Source of the DNA: Synechococcus sp. PCC 7335
Lineage (GTDB): Bacteria > Cyanobacteriota > Cyanobacteriia > Phormidesmidales > Phormidesmidaceae
Assembly (NCBI RefSeq): GCF_000155595.1
Contig: NZ_DS989904.1
Span: forward strand, 3,738,786-3,802,785
Reading direction: 5' to 3'
DNA: 64,000 nt
Shown: positions 35,611-42,740 of the stretch, one piece after another
Layout: every line of letters starts with the position of its first letter
Position numbering within the stretch: position 1 is the first letter of the stretch
The notes under the pieces: model-generated
The model's database searches: none
The model's input: only the letters and a program-made list of their open reading frames with translations
What the model was told of the DNA's origin: nothing
Position numbers and translations under genes: made by a program

Positions 35611-38600
35611 ATGGTTCCAAAACAGCTAAAGCTCCAAAATTTCTTGAGCTACCAGGAGGTAGTGCTAGATTTTGCCGGACTGCATGTGGCTTGTGTGTGT
35701 GGGCCAAACGGAGCGGGAAAATCATCGCTGTTAGAGGCGATCGCCTGGTGTATCTGGGGACAGAGCCGCGTTAGCGCCGAGGACGATATTGTCCGTCAGG
35801 GTAGTCTAGAAGCTCAGGTCAGCTTTTGCTTCGAGCAAGGCGGACAAAGCTATCGAATTATTCGGACTCGCCGCCGTTGTCAAAATAGCACCTTAGAGTT
35901 TCAGATAGAAACGGCAGCAGGCTTTCGAAGCCTGACTCAAAAAGGCGTCCGTGCTACTCAACAATACATTTCTCAGCAGCTAAAGATAGACTACGAAACC
36001 TTTGTCAACGCTGCCTATCTACGTCAGGGTCGCGCTGACGAATTTATGCTGAAGCGCCCTGCTGAGAGAAAGCAGGTACTAGCTGATTTATTAGGGCTAG
36101 GCCGTTACGATCAGCTTTCTGAACAGGCTAAAGCCCAGGCCAAAGACTATAAGGCCCAAATTCAGCCGATAGCACTTTTGGTAGATCAGCTCTCGAGCCA
36201 GCTAGAGACCCGTGCTGCGATCGAGCAAGACTATCGTCAGCTACAAGCTCAGATCGACGCAGGAAAGGCAGCACAAAGTCTCAAAATAAAAGCGCTTAAT
36301 CAGCTGAGAAAGCATCAAGAAAAGCGGCTTCACCTTCAGCAGCAGCTAGCGCTACTAGACCAAGAACAACGCCATCAACAGGATGTTCTAAGTACGGTAG
36401 GCAACGCCCTCGAACAAGCGCAGACTCAGCTATCTAGCATTGAGCAGATACTGAAGAATGCGCCCACCATTCAGCAGCAATATGAGCAGCTTGAGGAACT
36501 ACGTAGGCTAGAGGAAGAACAGTCAAAGCAGTTTCAACGCTATCAGCGTATTCAATCTAAGCGACTACGCTATCAGCAGCAGCACACTCAGAGGGTGCAA
36601 ACGCGTCAACTCCGCCTAGCTCAGATAGAGACTCAGTTCAGCGAACTGACGCAGCAAGAAAATTCGCTCCAACAATCGTTAGAGCAAAAAGCAGAAATAT
36701 CGCGTCGCTTAGAAGCACTCAAAGTAGCTAAAGCGCAGCTCAGACAGTTTGATATAACACAGGCTAAAAGCGCGCCGCTGCGACAGCGCTTCCAACAACT
36801 TCAAGGTCAAATTGCTCAGGCTAGAACTCGTTTGGCTACTCGCATAGAAGAGTTAGGAAGTCGCCGGGAACAAATCTTGACTCAGCAGGTGCAAGCGCCC
36901 CAGCTGGCAGAAAGCGCGACGGAAATTTCTCATCGACTAGCGTATCTAGAACAAAGAAAGAAATATCAGGAGGCGGTACGAGAGAAGGGAGTAGAGCGGC
37001 GCAGTTTTATGGAAAGGCTACGCGAGAGCCAGCGAAACTGTGAGGTAGAACTTGGCAAACTCGATCAGACCCTAGCGTTACTAGAAGATCCAGACGAGTC
37101 CCACTGTCCACTGTGTGCCCAGGCCTTGGAAGGCGCAAACTGGCAAAAGCTAGGCGATCGCGTCCGAGAACAAAGAGAGGACGTCCAGAACCAAATCTGG
37201 GCTATTCGTGAACAGCTAGCGGTTTCAGAGAGCGAAATTCAAGTGCTGCGTCAGGAATATCGTGCTTTGGAAGCAGAATTAGCGAGCTACTCTTCTTTTC
37301 TAGAAGAAAAAGGACAGCTAAAGGAAAAGCTTGCTTCTGTAGATACTTGGCAAGGGCAGCTACAAGAGATGGGCGCAGAGCGGGCTCAGCTAGAGCGGTG
37401 CCTACAGGAAAACGACTACGCTGAAGAACTGCAGGGTGAGCTTCAACGGATCGAAAAGCAGCTAGCGGAGATTAGCTACGATGATCGCGATCATGCTTTA
37501 GTGCGATCACAAGTCGAAAGACTTCGCTGGAGTGAACTCAAGCATAGTGAGCTCAAGCAAGCCGAGCGTCGGTTGATACAGATTCAAGCCCAGCGATCGC
37601 AGCTAGAGGTAGAAGCTCAATCAGTCCACGCTGCTATAGAAGCAGCGGACCATCACCCTACTGCAAAGGAGCTAAAAGAATTAGACCAGCAGCTAGCAGC
37701 CACTCGCTATAGTCTGAGCAAACACAACCAGATTAGAGATGAACTGAAGCAAGCTAGACAGTGGGAAAGTAAATATCAGCGATTGCAGCAGGCACAGATG
37801 CAACATATCGAAGCTGCGCGCAAAGTTAACCTGCTAAGCACAGACTACGCTACCCAAACCACAAAGCTGAAGGCGGTTATAGAAAAAGTGACTACTTGTA
37901 CTCAGCAGGTCTTTGAGCTACGAGATGTCACAGGAGATATTGAGGCACTACAGGCATGGCTAGATAGCTACCGAGAAAGCCGCGATCAGCAACTTTCTAC
38001 GCTAGGTCGGCTTGATCAAAAGCTTTCTCAGCTAGACGTTGTCCAAGAACAGCATCAAGCACAACAGAAGAAACTAGCTGATTTTCAGCACCGGTATCTG
38101 GTCTATAAATCGCTAGCGGATGCCTTTGGCCGCAATGGTATTCAAGCGCTGATGATCGAGAATCTACTACCCCAGTTAGAAGCTACAACCAATCAGATTC
38201 TGGGTAGGTTGAGCCACTACCAGCTACATGTGCGGTTTGTGACGCAGCGGACCGGGCGGGACAAGAAAAAACTGATCGACACGCTAGACATTTTAATTGC
38301 TGATGCCAAAGGCACCCGGCCCTATGAAACTTACTCAGGCGGTGAGGCGTTTAGGGTAAACTTTGCGATTCGTTTAGCGATCGCTAGACTACTGGCCCTG
38401 CGGTCTGGCACAGCCCTACAGATGTTGATTGTCGATGAAGGTTTTGGCACTCAAGATAAAGCCGGATGTGAGCGACTAATTGCCGCGATAGAGGCGATCG
38501 CACCTGACTTTGCCTGCATTCTTACCATCACCCACATGCCGCACTTTCGCGAGGCCTTCCAGACCCGTATAGACGTGTACAAAGACAACGATGGCTCTCA

Positions 38601-38619
38601 TATTCTGATTTCAGAATAG
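35611..38619 (+). CDS. sbcC: SbcC exonuclease subunit (SMC-like ATPase)
   Basis: ATG 35611 (MVPKQLKLQNFLSYQ) is preferred over GTG 35596. The 1002-aa SMC-like protein has Walker A CGPNGAGKSS near residue 33 and long Gln/Glu-rich coiled coils. The Zn hook is C499-P-L-C502. The C-terminal ATPase lobe has TYSGGEAFRVNFAIRLA and LIVDEGFGTQD. With SbcD it cleaves hairpin and cruciform DNA. No sbcD is adjacent. Its stop is 136 bp from the last attC of the integron, and it converges with the cassettes. Confidence 0.94.
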   Translation: MVPKQLKLQNFLSYQEVVLDFAGLHVACVCGPNGAGKSSLLEAIAWCIWGQSRVSAEDDIVRQGSLEAQVSFCFEQGGQSYRIIRTRRRCQNSTLEFQIETAAGFRSLTQKGVRATQQYISQQLKIDYETFVNAAYLRQGRADEFMLKRPAERKQVLADLLGLGRYDQLSEQAKAQAKDYKAQIQPIALLVDQLSSQLETRAAIEQDYRQLQAQIDAGKAAQSLKIKALNQLRKHQEKRLHLQQQLALLDQEQRHQQDVLSTVGNALEQAQTQLSSIEQILKNAPTIQQQYEQLEELRRLEEEQSKQFQRYQRIQSKRLRYQQQHTQRVQTRQLRLAQIETQFSELTQQENSLQQSLEQKAEISRRLEALKVAKAQLRQFDITQAKSAPLRQRFQQLQGQIAQARTRLATRIEELGSRREQILTQQVQAPQLAESATEISHRLAYLEQRKKYQEAVREKGVERRSFMERLRESQRNCEVELGKLDQTLALLEDPDESHCPLCAQALEGANWQKLGDRVREQREDVQNQIWAIREQLAVSESEIQVLRQEYRALEAELASYSSFLEEKGQLKEKLASVDTWQGQLQEMGAERAQLERCLQENDYAEELQGELQRIEKQLAEISYDDRDHALVRSQVERLRWSELKHSELKQAERRLIQIQAQRSQLEVEAQSVHAAIEAADHHPTAKELKELDQQLAATRYSLSKHNQIRDELKQARQWESKYQRLQQAQMQHIEAARKVNLLSTDYATQTTKLKAVIEKVTTCTQQVFELRDVTGDIEALQAWLDSYRESRDQQLSTLGRLDQKLSQLDVVQEQHQAQQKKLADFQHRYLVYKSLADAFGRNGIQALMIENLLPQLEATTNQILGRLSHYQLHVRFVTQRTGRDKKKLIDTLDILIADAKGTRPYETYSGGEAFRVNFAIRLAIARLLALRSGTALQMLIVDEGFGTQDKAGCERLIAAIEAIAPDFACILTITHMPHFREAFQTRIDVYKDNDGSHILISE

Positions 38620-38754
38620 TCTGGACATCATTAGCGAACGCTTTCCACACACTCTCAAAATTCATGCCCTTCGATACTCTGTTGAAAGTATGTCTCAAAA
38701 TATGTCTCAGAATCGATTTCTCGAAAAGCCTAAGAGATTGTAAGACACGTTCCT

Positions 38755-38840
38755 ACTTAACGTTCCTGGTCAACGGTTGCCAAGATTTTTGCAACGCCAC
38801 AAGAGGCTTGGGTCGATCCGCTGCACCAGGGTTGTTAGCC
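38755..38840 (-). other. attC: Integron attC site 4 (end of cassette 4)
   Basis: 86-bp recombination site. Read in cassette direction (minus), it opens with GGCTAAC (38840-38834) and closes with GTTAAGT (38761-38755), a perfect GTTRRRY core. Between them, CCTGGT (38764-38769) pairs with ACCAGG with an extra G in one arm, the usual extrahelical base of attC. The opening core is the exact complement of the core at the cassette-4 start (GTTAGCC at 39853-39847). Confidence 0.88.
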
Positions 38841-38847
38841 TGCATGG

Positions 38848-39186
38848 CTAGTCTCCACTGATTTCTACTAATGTCTCGCCAGTAGCTAAAATTTTCAAAG
38901 CTTTAGGTAACGTCTCGCTCAGAATTTCGCGTAACTTCGCATTGGAGGTATTGCCACAAGTCAACCAAATAATTTGTGGCGGCGAACCCAACCGCTCGAC
39001 CAGATCCACAAAGTCGCTGTCTTTTGTCATCACAATAGCTTTTTGGTCTTTTGCAGCCTCAAAGATTTCAGGGTCTTCAGCATCTCTTAGCTCAAGATCG
39101 CGCAAGGCTATTGCTTTAAACCCAAACGTGCCGGTGATCCAAGTCGCTATTGCTGGAGACAGGTGTGCATCCACCCAAATAGTCAT
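38848..39186 (-). CDS. DUF5615 PIN-like toxin candidate (cassette 4)
   Basis: This 112-aa protein has acidic residues in PIN-like positions (VDAHLSP at the start, TKDSDFVDLVE in the middle) as in the DUF5615/Mut7-C family, which pairs with DUF433 as a predicted toxin-antitoxin system. It overlaps the DUF433 gene by 4 bp. It is the last gene before attC 4, so it moves with cassette 4. Nuclease activity is predicted only. Confidence 0.85.
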   Translation of the reverse strand: MTIWVDAHLSPAIATWITGTFGFKAIALRDLELRDAEDPEIFEAAKDQKAIVMTKDSDFVDLVERLGSPPQIIWLTCGNTSNAKLREILSETLPKALKILATGETLVEISGD

Positions 39187-39407
39187 GCCACTAAAACTGG
39201 ATGGTTAAGTTTCCGCGAAGCATACGAAAGTGACGCCTTCAAATCATCTGCTTCAAGATCGGGCATTTCCTCTAAAATCTCTCCTGCACTAAGACCTGCT
39301 GCGAACAGATCCAACACATCTGACACTCGGATCCTCATCCCTCGAATACAGGGGCGACCACCGCATTGCTTGGGGTTAATAGTAATTCTTTCAAGTAAGG
39401 ATGGCAT
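39183..39407 (-). CDS. DUF433 antitoxin (cassette 4)
   Basis: This 74-aa protein has the family signature RITINPKQCGGRPCIRGMRIRVSD followed by a small helix-turn-helix (DVLDLFAAGLSAGEILEEMP). DUF433 proteins are the antitoxin/regulator partners of DUF5615 proteins. It overlaps the toxin gene by 4 bp, indicating translational coupling. Confidence 0.88.
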   Translation of the reverse strand: MPSLLERITINPKQCGGRPCIRGMRIRVSDVLDLFAAGLSAGEILEEMPDLEADDLKASLSYASRKLNHPVLVA

Positions 39408-39568
39408 AGAGTGTATCTCAGTAGTTGCTTTTCCTCTAGTATGAATGAAGTTTGCCCACCTGAAACCTAAAGGGAAGGGGGCAAAGCCCCTGCCTATATC
39501 TACATCATCATTTACTACAGCATTCCCTTTCCACGTAGAAATGCCAGAGCAGTCGCTACAACTTCATT

Positions 39569-39760
39569 CTATCCAAATCGACTTCCATGACGAGAATCGG
39601 ATGAATGATAATCGACGATATTGCATTGACTATCGAAGCTCACAATGAAGTGAGGATAGTCATCATTCGATGGATATTTACCAGCTCCACAGATCATGAG
39701 TTGTCCACGCTTTGTGACCTTCGCTTCTAGTTTGTTACCAGCAGATTACCAACCGCTCAT
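39569..39760 (-). pseudogene. Small cassette ORF interrupted by an in-frame stop at codon 5
   Basis: Minus-strand ATG 39760 reads MSGW, then TAA, then continues in the same frame for 58 residues to TAG 39571-39569 (SAGNKLEAKVTKRGQLMIC, GAGKYPSNDDYPHFIVSFDSQ, and so on). The continued frame looks like a folded small protein, so a nonsense change is likely. ATG 39697 could give a 42-residue product instead. It occupies the start of cassette 4. No family was recognised. Confidence 0.5.
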
Positions 39761-39846
39761 ACTCCATCCTCCATAGACAAGCTCAAAGTTTTAGTCTCAA
39801 TAGGAACGAATCAATGCTCCTAATCGAAAGAGTGCCTAGAATTGCA

Positions 39847-39932
39847 GGCTAACGGCTCAAATCAGCGGCGGCAGACAATCCCGAAACGGCATCAGTAGAT
39901 TTCATCCATCCGCTGCATTTGAATTGTTAGCT
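39847..39932 (-). other. attC: Integron attC site 3 (end of cassette 3)
   Basis: 86 bp. Read on minus, it opens with AGCTAAC (39932-39926) and closes with GTTAGCC (39853-39847). The arms TCAAATCAGCGG and CCGCTGCATTTGA pair with a single extrahelical G. AGCTAAC is the exact complement of GTTAGCT, the core at the cassette-3 start (40495-40489). Confidence 0.9.
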
Positions 39933-40361
39933 CTCTGGTAGCCAGTTTTCTGCCAAGACGACTTCTAGAGAGTATGGGCACACTTCTGGAAATGTCGAAA
40001 TTTCCATTCCCGTTTGCTTGGCAGCTTGACGACGGGCACGTTGATAACTCCCTTCAAGTTGCTCTACCGTATAGCTCCTTAGGCTAGGACTATCTTCAAT
40101 CGTCAATTCGATCTGAGTACGCGCATCAGTGATAGAGTCAAGCCAACTATCTGAGCGGCGCTGAGGTTGATATTGCCACTTGAGCAGATGCAGTAAAAGA
40201 CGAGTTAGCTGGCTAGCAATCCCTCGCCGTTCACTTTTTCCCAAATCTTCAACCTCTTCAATCAAATTTGGTACATCGATTTCATGCCAACGACGCTCAC
40301 GTAACAGTTGAGCTGTTTGGTTAATCCACGAACTAAAATCCGTTAAATATGTCTTGCTCAT
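39927..40361 (-). CDS. DUF29 domain protein (cassette 3)
   Basis: ATG 40361 (MSKTYLTDFSSWINQTA) is preferred to the extended frame. The 144-aa protein matches DUF29: RRWHEIDVPNLIEEVEDLGKSERR, LLLHLLKWQYQPQRR, LRSYTVEQLEGSYQRARR. DUF29 genes are abundant in cyanobacteria and have no established function. Its stop codon overlaps the first core of attC 3, as is common in cassettes. Confidence 0.9.
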   Translation of the reverse strand: MSKTYLTDFSSWINQTAQLLRERRWHEIDVPNLIEEVEDLGKSERRGIASQLTRLLLHLLKWQYQPQRRSDSWLDSITDARTQIELTIEDSPSLRSYTVEQLEGSYQRARRQAAKQTGMEISTFPEVCPYSLEVVLAENWLPES

Positions 40362-40488
40362 GTTCAACCTGACCTTTCGCAGTTGCAGCACCTACTTACG
40401 AAGCCTTGCACCTCAATAATAGCGCTCAAACTCGTAGACTTTACTGGGAAGTACAGATCCTCGAACTACTCCCTAAACCGTATATGAA

Positions 40489-40573
40489 AGCTAACGCCCT
40501 GTATCAGCGAAAGCAAAAATCAGTAGCGAGAGTAACGGGGCTTCTTGATTTTCGCTGAATGCTTTTGTTAGAC
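40489..40573 (-). other. attC: Integron attC site 2 (end of cassette 2)
   Basis: 85 bp. Read on minus, it opens with GTCTAAC (40573-40567), a perfect RYYYAAC, and closes with GTTAGCT (40495-40489). ATCAGCGAAA and the mirrored TTTTCGCTGA form the stem. GTCTAAC is complementary at 6 of 7 bases to GTTAGCC, the cassette-2 start core (41229-41223). Confidence 0.88.
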
Positions 40574-41191
40574 GATGGTTTCTACTGATTTCATGGGTAC
40601 GGTTTGCGCTACCAAGTGGGCAAACTCTTTGATTTCAGCGCTTGAGCACAGGCGAATAAACCGGATATGGTCCCATCGTGGATCTAAGTGGTATGCAAGC
40701 ATTCTTTGGCGTTTGGGCTGGTATTGAGTGAGAATCCACCACAACAAGGAATCTTCTTTACGCCAAACCATCAACTGCGGCCAGAACTTTTCATAGTTAG
40801 TTCCCCACAGCAATTCATTTGTTCGCCAGCGATGCCATGAGCGCTTGAGCACACGCCAAACTAACTGATAAAGAGGTAGGTCAAGCCATACGATTGTTTC
40901 AAGTCGAGGCCAAAAGACTTGTTGAGAAAACTTGGTATAAGAACCTGCGACTACCCAACTATCACCCACTGTAGCTTTTTGTATGCGTCGAATAAACTTG
41001 TCGGGATTAGTGTCGTTTAAGCTAACCCAATTCGGCTCCCAATTTAATGCATCTAATTCAACAAAAGACACATTCAATGAAGCAGCCAGCTGACTACCTA
41101 AAGTGCTCTTACCAGAGCAGCTATTGCCAGTAATTAAGATCCGCTGCCCAATAGTGTTGGCTTGAATAGCAGGACTATGCTTCTCTGTCAT
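40568..41191 (-). CDS. P-loop nucleotide kinase-like protein (cassette 2)
   Basis: This 207-aa protein has Walker A GNSCSGKSTLG near residue 17, then FVELDALNWEPNW, and a Trp/Arg-rich C-terminal half (VLKRSWHRWRTNELLW). This is the layout of the adenylate-kinase-like FlaR/topology-modulation group of small P-loop kinases. Substrate is unknown. Its stop lies within the first core of attC 2. Kinase-like genes occur in cassettes of other integrons, but no role is established. Confidence 0.8.
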   Translation of the reverse strand: MTEKHSPAIQANTIGQRILITGNSCSGKSTLGSQLAASLNVSFVELDALNWEPNWVSLNDTNPDKFIRRIQKATVGDSWVVAGSYTKFSQQVFWPRLETIVWLDLPLYQLVWRVLKRSWHRWRTNELLWGTNYEKFWPQLMVWRKEDSLLWWILTQYQPKRQRMLAYHLDPRWDHIRFIRLCSSAEIKEFAHLVAQTVPMKSVETIV

Positions 41192-41222
41192 TTTGTCATT
41201 TCAGAATCGAAGAACTTAACTC

Positions 41223-41309
41223 GGCTAACGTTCCCAATCACCCGCCGCAGATAATCTTGAATTCGAACAGATAACCTATCAACGGTCGGGTGCATTGGGG
41301 TTGTTATGC
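41223..41309 (-). other. attC: Integron attC site 1 (end of cassette 1)
   Basis: 87 bp. Read on minus, it opens with GCATAAC (41309-41303) and closes with GTTAGCC (41229-41223). CCCAATCACCCG pairs with CGGGTGCATTGGG, with one extrahelical G. GCATAAC is the exact complement of GTTATGC at 42416-42410, which places the start of cassette 1 there. Confidence 0.9.
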
Positions 41310-41320
41310 GGCGATCTCTA

Positions 41321-41752
41321 CTAACCTTTTGCTGGATAAAGTAAATGTTCGGGATCTAACCAAACAATATAAAAGACTTCATCAATAAGAAATCCATGAA
41401 CTCTACCGTGCTCGTTTGAAGAGAGGGAAAACTGGTAAGGAGTGTCTACCAACTGTTCCTCGTTCGGTAATCCAAACCCATTTTCGCTTGTATCTTCCCA
41501 TTTGATTGGATGGCATCGAAGAGAACTGCTACGATTCACTAATAGTTCTCGATTAGACAAACCTGATAAAGCCTTTAGGCGATCAATTAGCGTTAGCCAG
41601 TATATAGTTATTCTGTCATTACAATAAAACTTATCGTGTCCGTCTTGATAATACTTAAACGAAAAGCTGATGCCTTGCGGCTTCAGCTTTGTTGATTCAA
41701 TCCCAGATGTACTATTCTTCGGGATTTTAGTCTTCTTAATCTTCTTCGACAC
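41321..41752 (-). CDS. Candidate toxin paired with a Panacea antitoxin (cassette 1)
   Basis: This 143-aa protein starts at GTG 41752 and overlaps the upstream Panacea gene by 17 bp. The N-terminus is Lys/Thr-rich. The C-terminal half (FGLPNEEQLVDTPYQF, SSNEHGRVHGFLIDEVFYIVWLDP) ends with a strand-turn pattern reminiscent of RelE-like folds. No named family is recognised. Position downstream of a Panacea antitoxin in one cassette suggests a toxin. Confidence 0.6.
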   Translation of the reverse strand: MSKKIKKTKIPKNSTSGIESTKLKPQGISFSFKYYQDGHDKFYCNDRITIYWLTLIDRLKALSGLSNRELLVNRSSSLRCHPIKWEDTSENGFGLPNEEQLVDTPYQFSLSSNEHGRVHGFLIDEVFYIVWLDPEHLLYPAKG

Positions 41753-42182
41753 GTGCCCCGTAGTACTCCTTCATCCACTCTTTCTTGATGACTTCATTGG
41801 AAGACGCATCTGAGGGTAAATCTCCTCTAGCCCAGTCCCAGGGAGCTTCAGCATGAGTCATTTGCTCTAGCTCATAGGCATCACAAGCAAAGTACTCTTC
41901 CGCAACTTCGTCAAGGAATTGAAAAACATCTTCAGGAAGCTTAGGATCAGCGTCTTCCAGAATTGGTTGCCATCCAAAGGTCTTATACTTTTGATATAAA
42001 GATGGGATGACCGGTCCATGCACCCAAGCCTGAAAATCTTCTGCAAAGAGAGGATCGTCATAGAGTGCGATATGCCAAGCCTGAGCATAGTAAACAAGCT
42101 TTTGAAGCTTTAAGTTACTAATGAAGGAGCCAGTTTCGTTCGCTAGCCAAATAAAATAGTCTGCTATGTCAAAGCAGGACAT
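41736..42182 (-). CDS. Panacea-domain (DUF4065) antitoxin (cassette 1)
   Basis: ATG 42182 (MSCFDIADYFIW) is well placed after AAGGGGG; a GTG lies at 42194. The 148-aa protein matches Panacea/SocA: DIADYFIWLANETG, LKLQKLVYYAQAWHIALY, FQAWVHGPVIPSLY. Panacea proteins neutralise many unrelated toxins through protein binding (SocA also acts as a protease adaptor). It is first in cassette 1, nearest the integrase. Confidence 0.88.
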   Translation of the reverse strand: MSCFDIADYFIWLANETGSFISNLKLQKLVYYAQAWHIALYDDPLFAEDFQAWVHGPVIPSLYQKYKTFGWQPILEDADPKLPEDVFQFLDEVAEEYFACDAYELEQMTHAEAPWDWARGDLPSDASSNEVIKKEWMKEYYGARVEED

Positions 42183-42476
42183 CACTAAGCTCACCCCCTT
42201 AATTACAAAGCCCTGGAAAGACTCATAGGCTTACATACCCAGTTTATACAGTTCTTGCAGCAGAAGCTATGAGGAATTCCCCAGCCTCATAGTTTACTTG
42301 TACTATTATAAACTTTTGGCTAAGCAACTGCATAAAAAATTACCAAATTCCAGCAAGTTCACCTCGCCAACAAATTCCAACATGTGTCCCCGACAGGTAG
42401 CCTCAAGCCGCATAACTATATATTCAGTGTCAGATTTGCTGTATAACCTCCTTATCTAGGATCTTAAATGTCAAGG

Positions 42477-42516
42477 TTGACAGATAACTACCCTGTCCAC
42501 AGAAGTTATCTGTCAA
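42477..42516. repeat. Perfect 13-bp inverted repeat in the attI region
   Basis: TTGACAGATAACT at 42477-42489 and its exact complement at 42504-42516 flank a 14-base loop. The arms contain the core-like GTTATCT. It may be an integrase-binding or regulatory palindrome; no U-tract, so not an obvious terminator. Confidence 0.8.
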
Positions 42517-42535
42517 TTCTGCTGGATAAGTCCGT

Positions 42536-42581
42536 AGAAGTAGGGTGTTATTTATCACAGAAGTAGGGTGTTATTTATCAC
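42536..42581. repeat. Perfect 23-bp tandem duplication upstream of intI
   Basis: The 23-mer at 42536-42558 (AGAAGTAGGG...TTATCAC) is repeated without change at 42559-42581. Each unit holds GTTATTT, similar to the integron core GTTRRRY. Candidate direct repeats for integrase binding, as in attI1. Confidence 0.85.
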
Positions 42582-42671
42582 ATCTGAAGGTTTAAGTAGA
42601 GTATGCGGTGCTTATACAGCAAGTTTGCTGTGCAAGTGCCCAGATATTTGCTTATTACCACACTAAAAAGT

Positions 42672-42740
42672 ATGCCATGCCAGCAACCACCGCGCCTACT
42701 CGACTAGGTTAGGGAGGCAATCAGGCTGAAGCACTTTAGC
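42672..42740 (+). other. Upstream part of the intI frame with an amber codon
   Basis: From ATG 42672 the integrase frame reads MPCQQPPRLLD, then TAG (42705-42707), then [16 protein letters not shown] directly into the integrase. Homologous integrases have LLDQVR or VLDQLR at this place, so TAG stands where CAG (Gln) is expected. With a readthrough residue the protein would be 325 aa, the normal IntI length. Confidence 0.8.

Larger units (their letters stand above)
42409..42671 (-). other. attI: Integron attI region (candidate)
   Basis: Between intI and cassette 1. The crossover candidate is the minus-strand core GTTATGC (42416-42410), which matches the attC 1 opening core exactly by complement. 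Toward intI it holds a perfect 13-bp inverted repeat (42477-42489 and 42504-42516) and a perfect 23-bp tandem duplication (42536-42558, 42559-42581), each containing a GTTAT core-like element. Such repeats resemble the accessory integrase-binding sites of other attI regions. It should also carry the intI and cassette promoters. Confidence 0.6.

Noticed and set aside
39408-39568. A separate attC between the broken ORF and the DUF433 gene
   Set aside because: No RYYYAAC/GTTRRRY pair was found; the GGGGCAAAGCCCC hairpin there lacks attC cores. The matching cores at both ends support one compound cassette.
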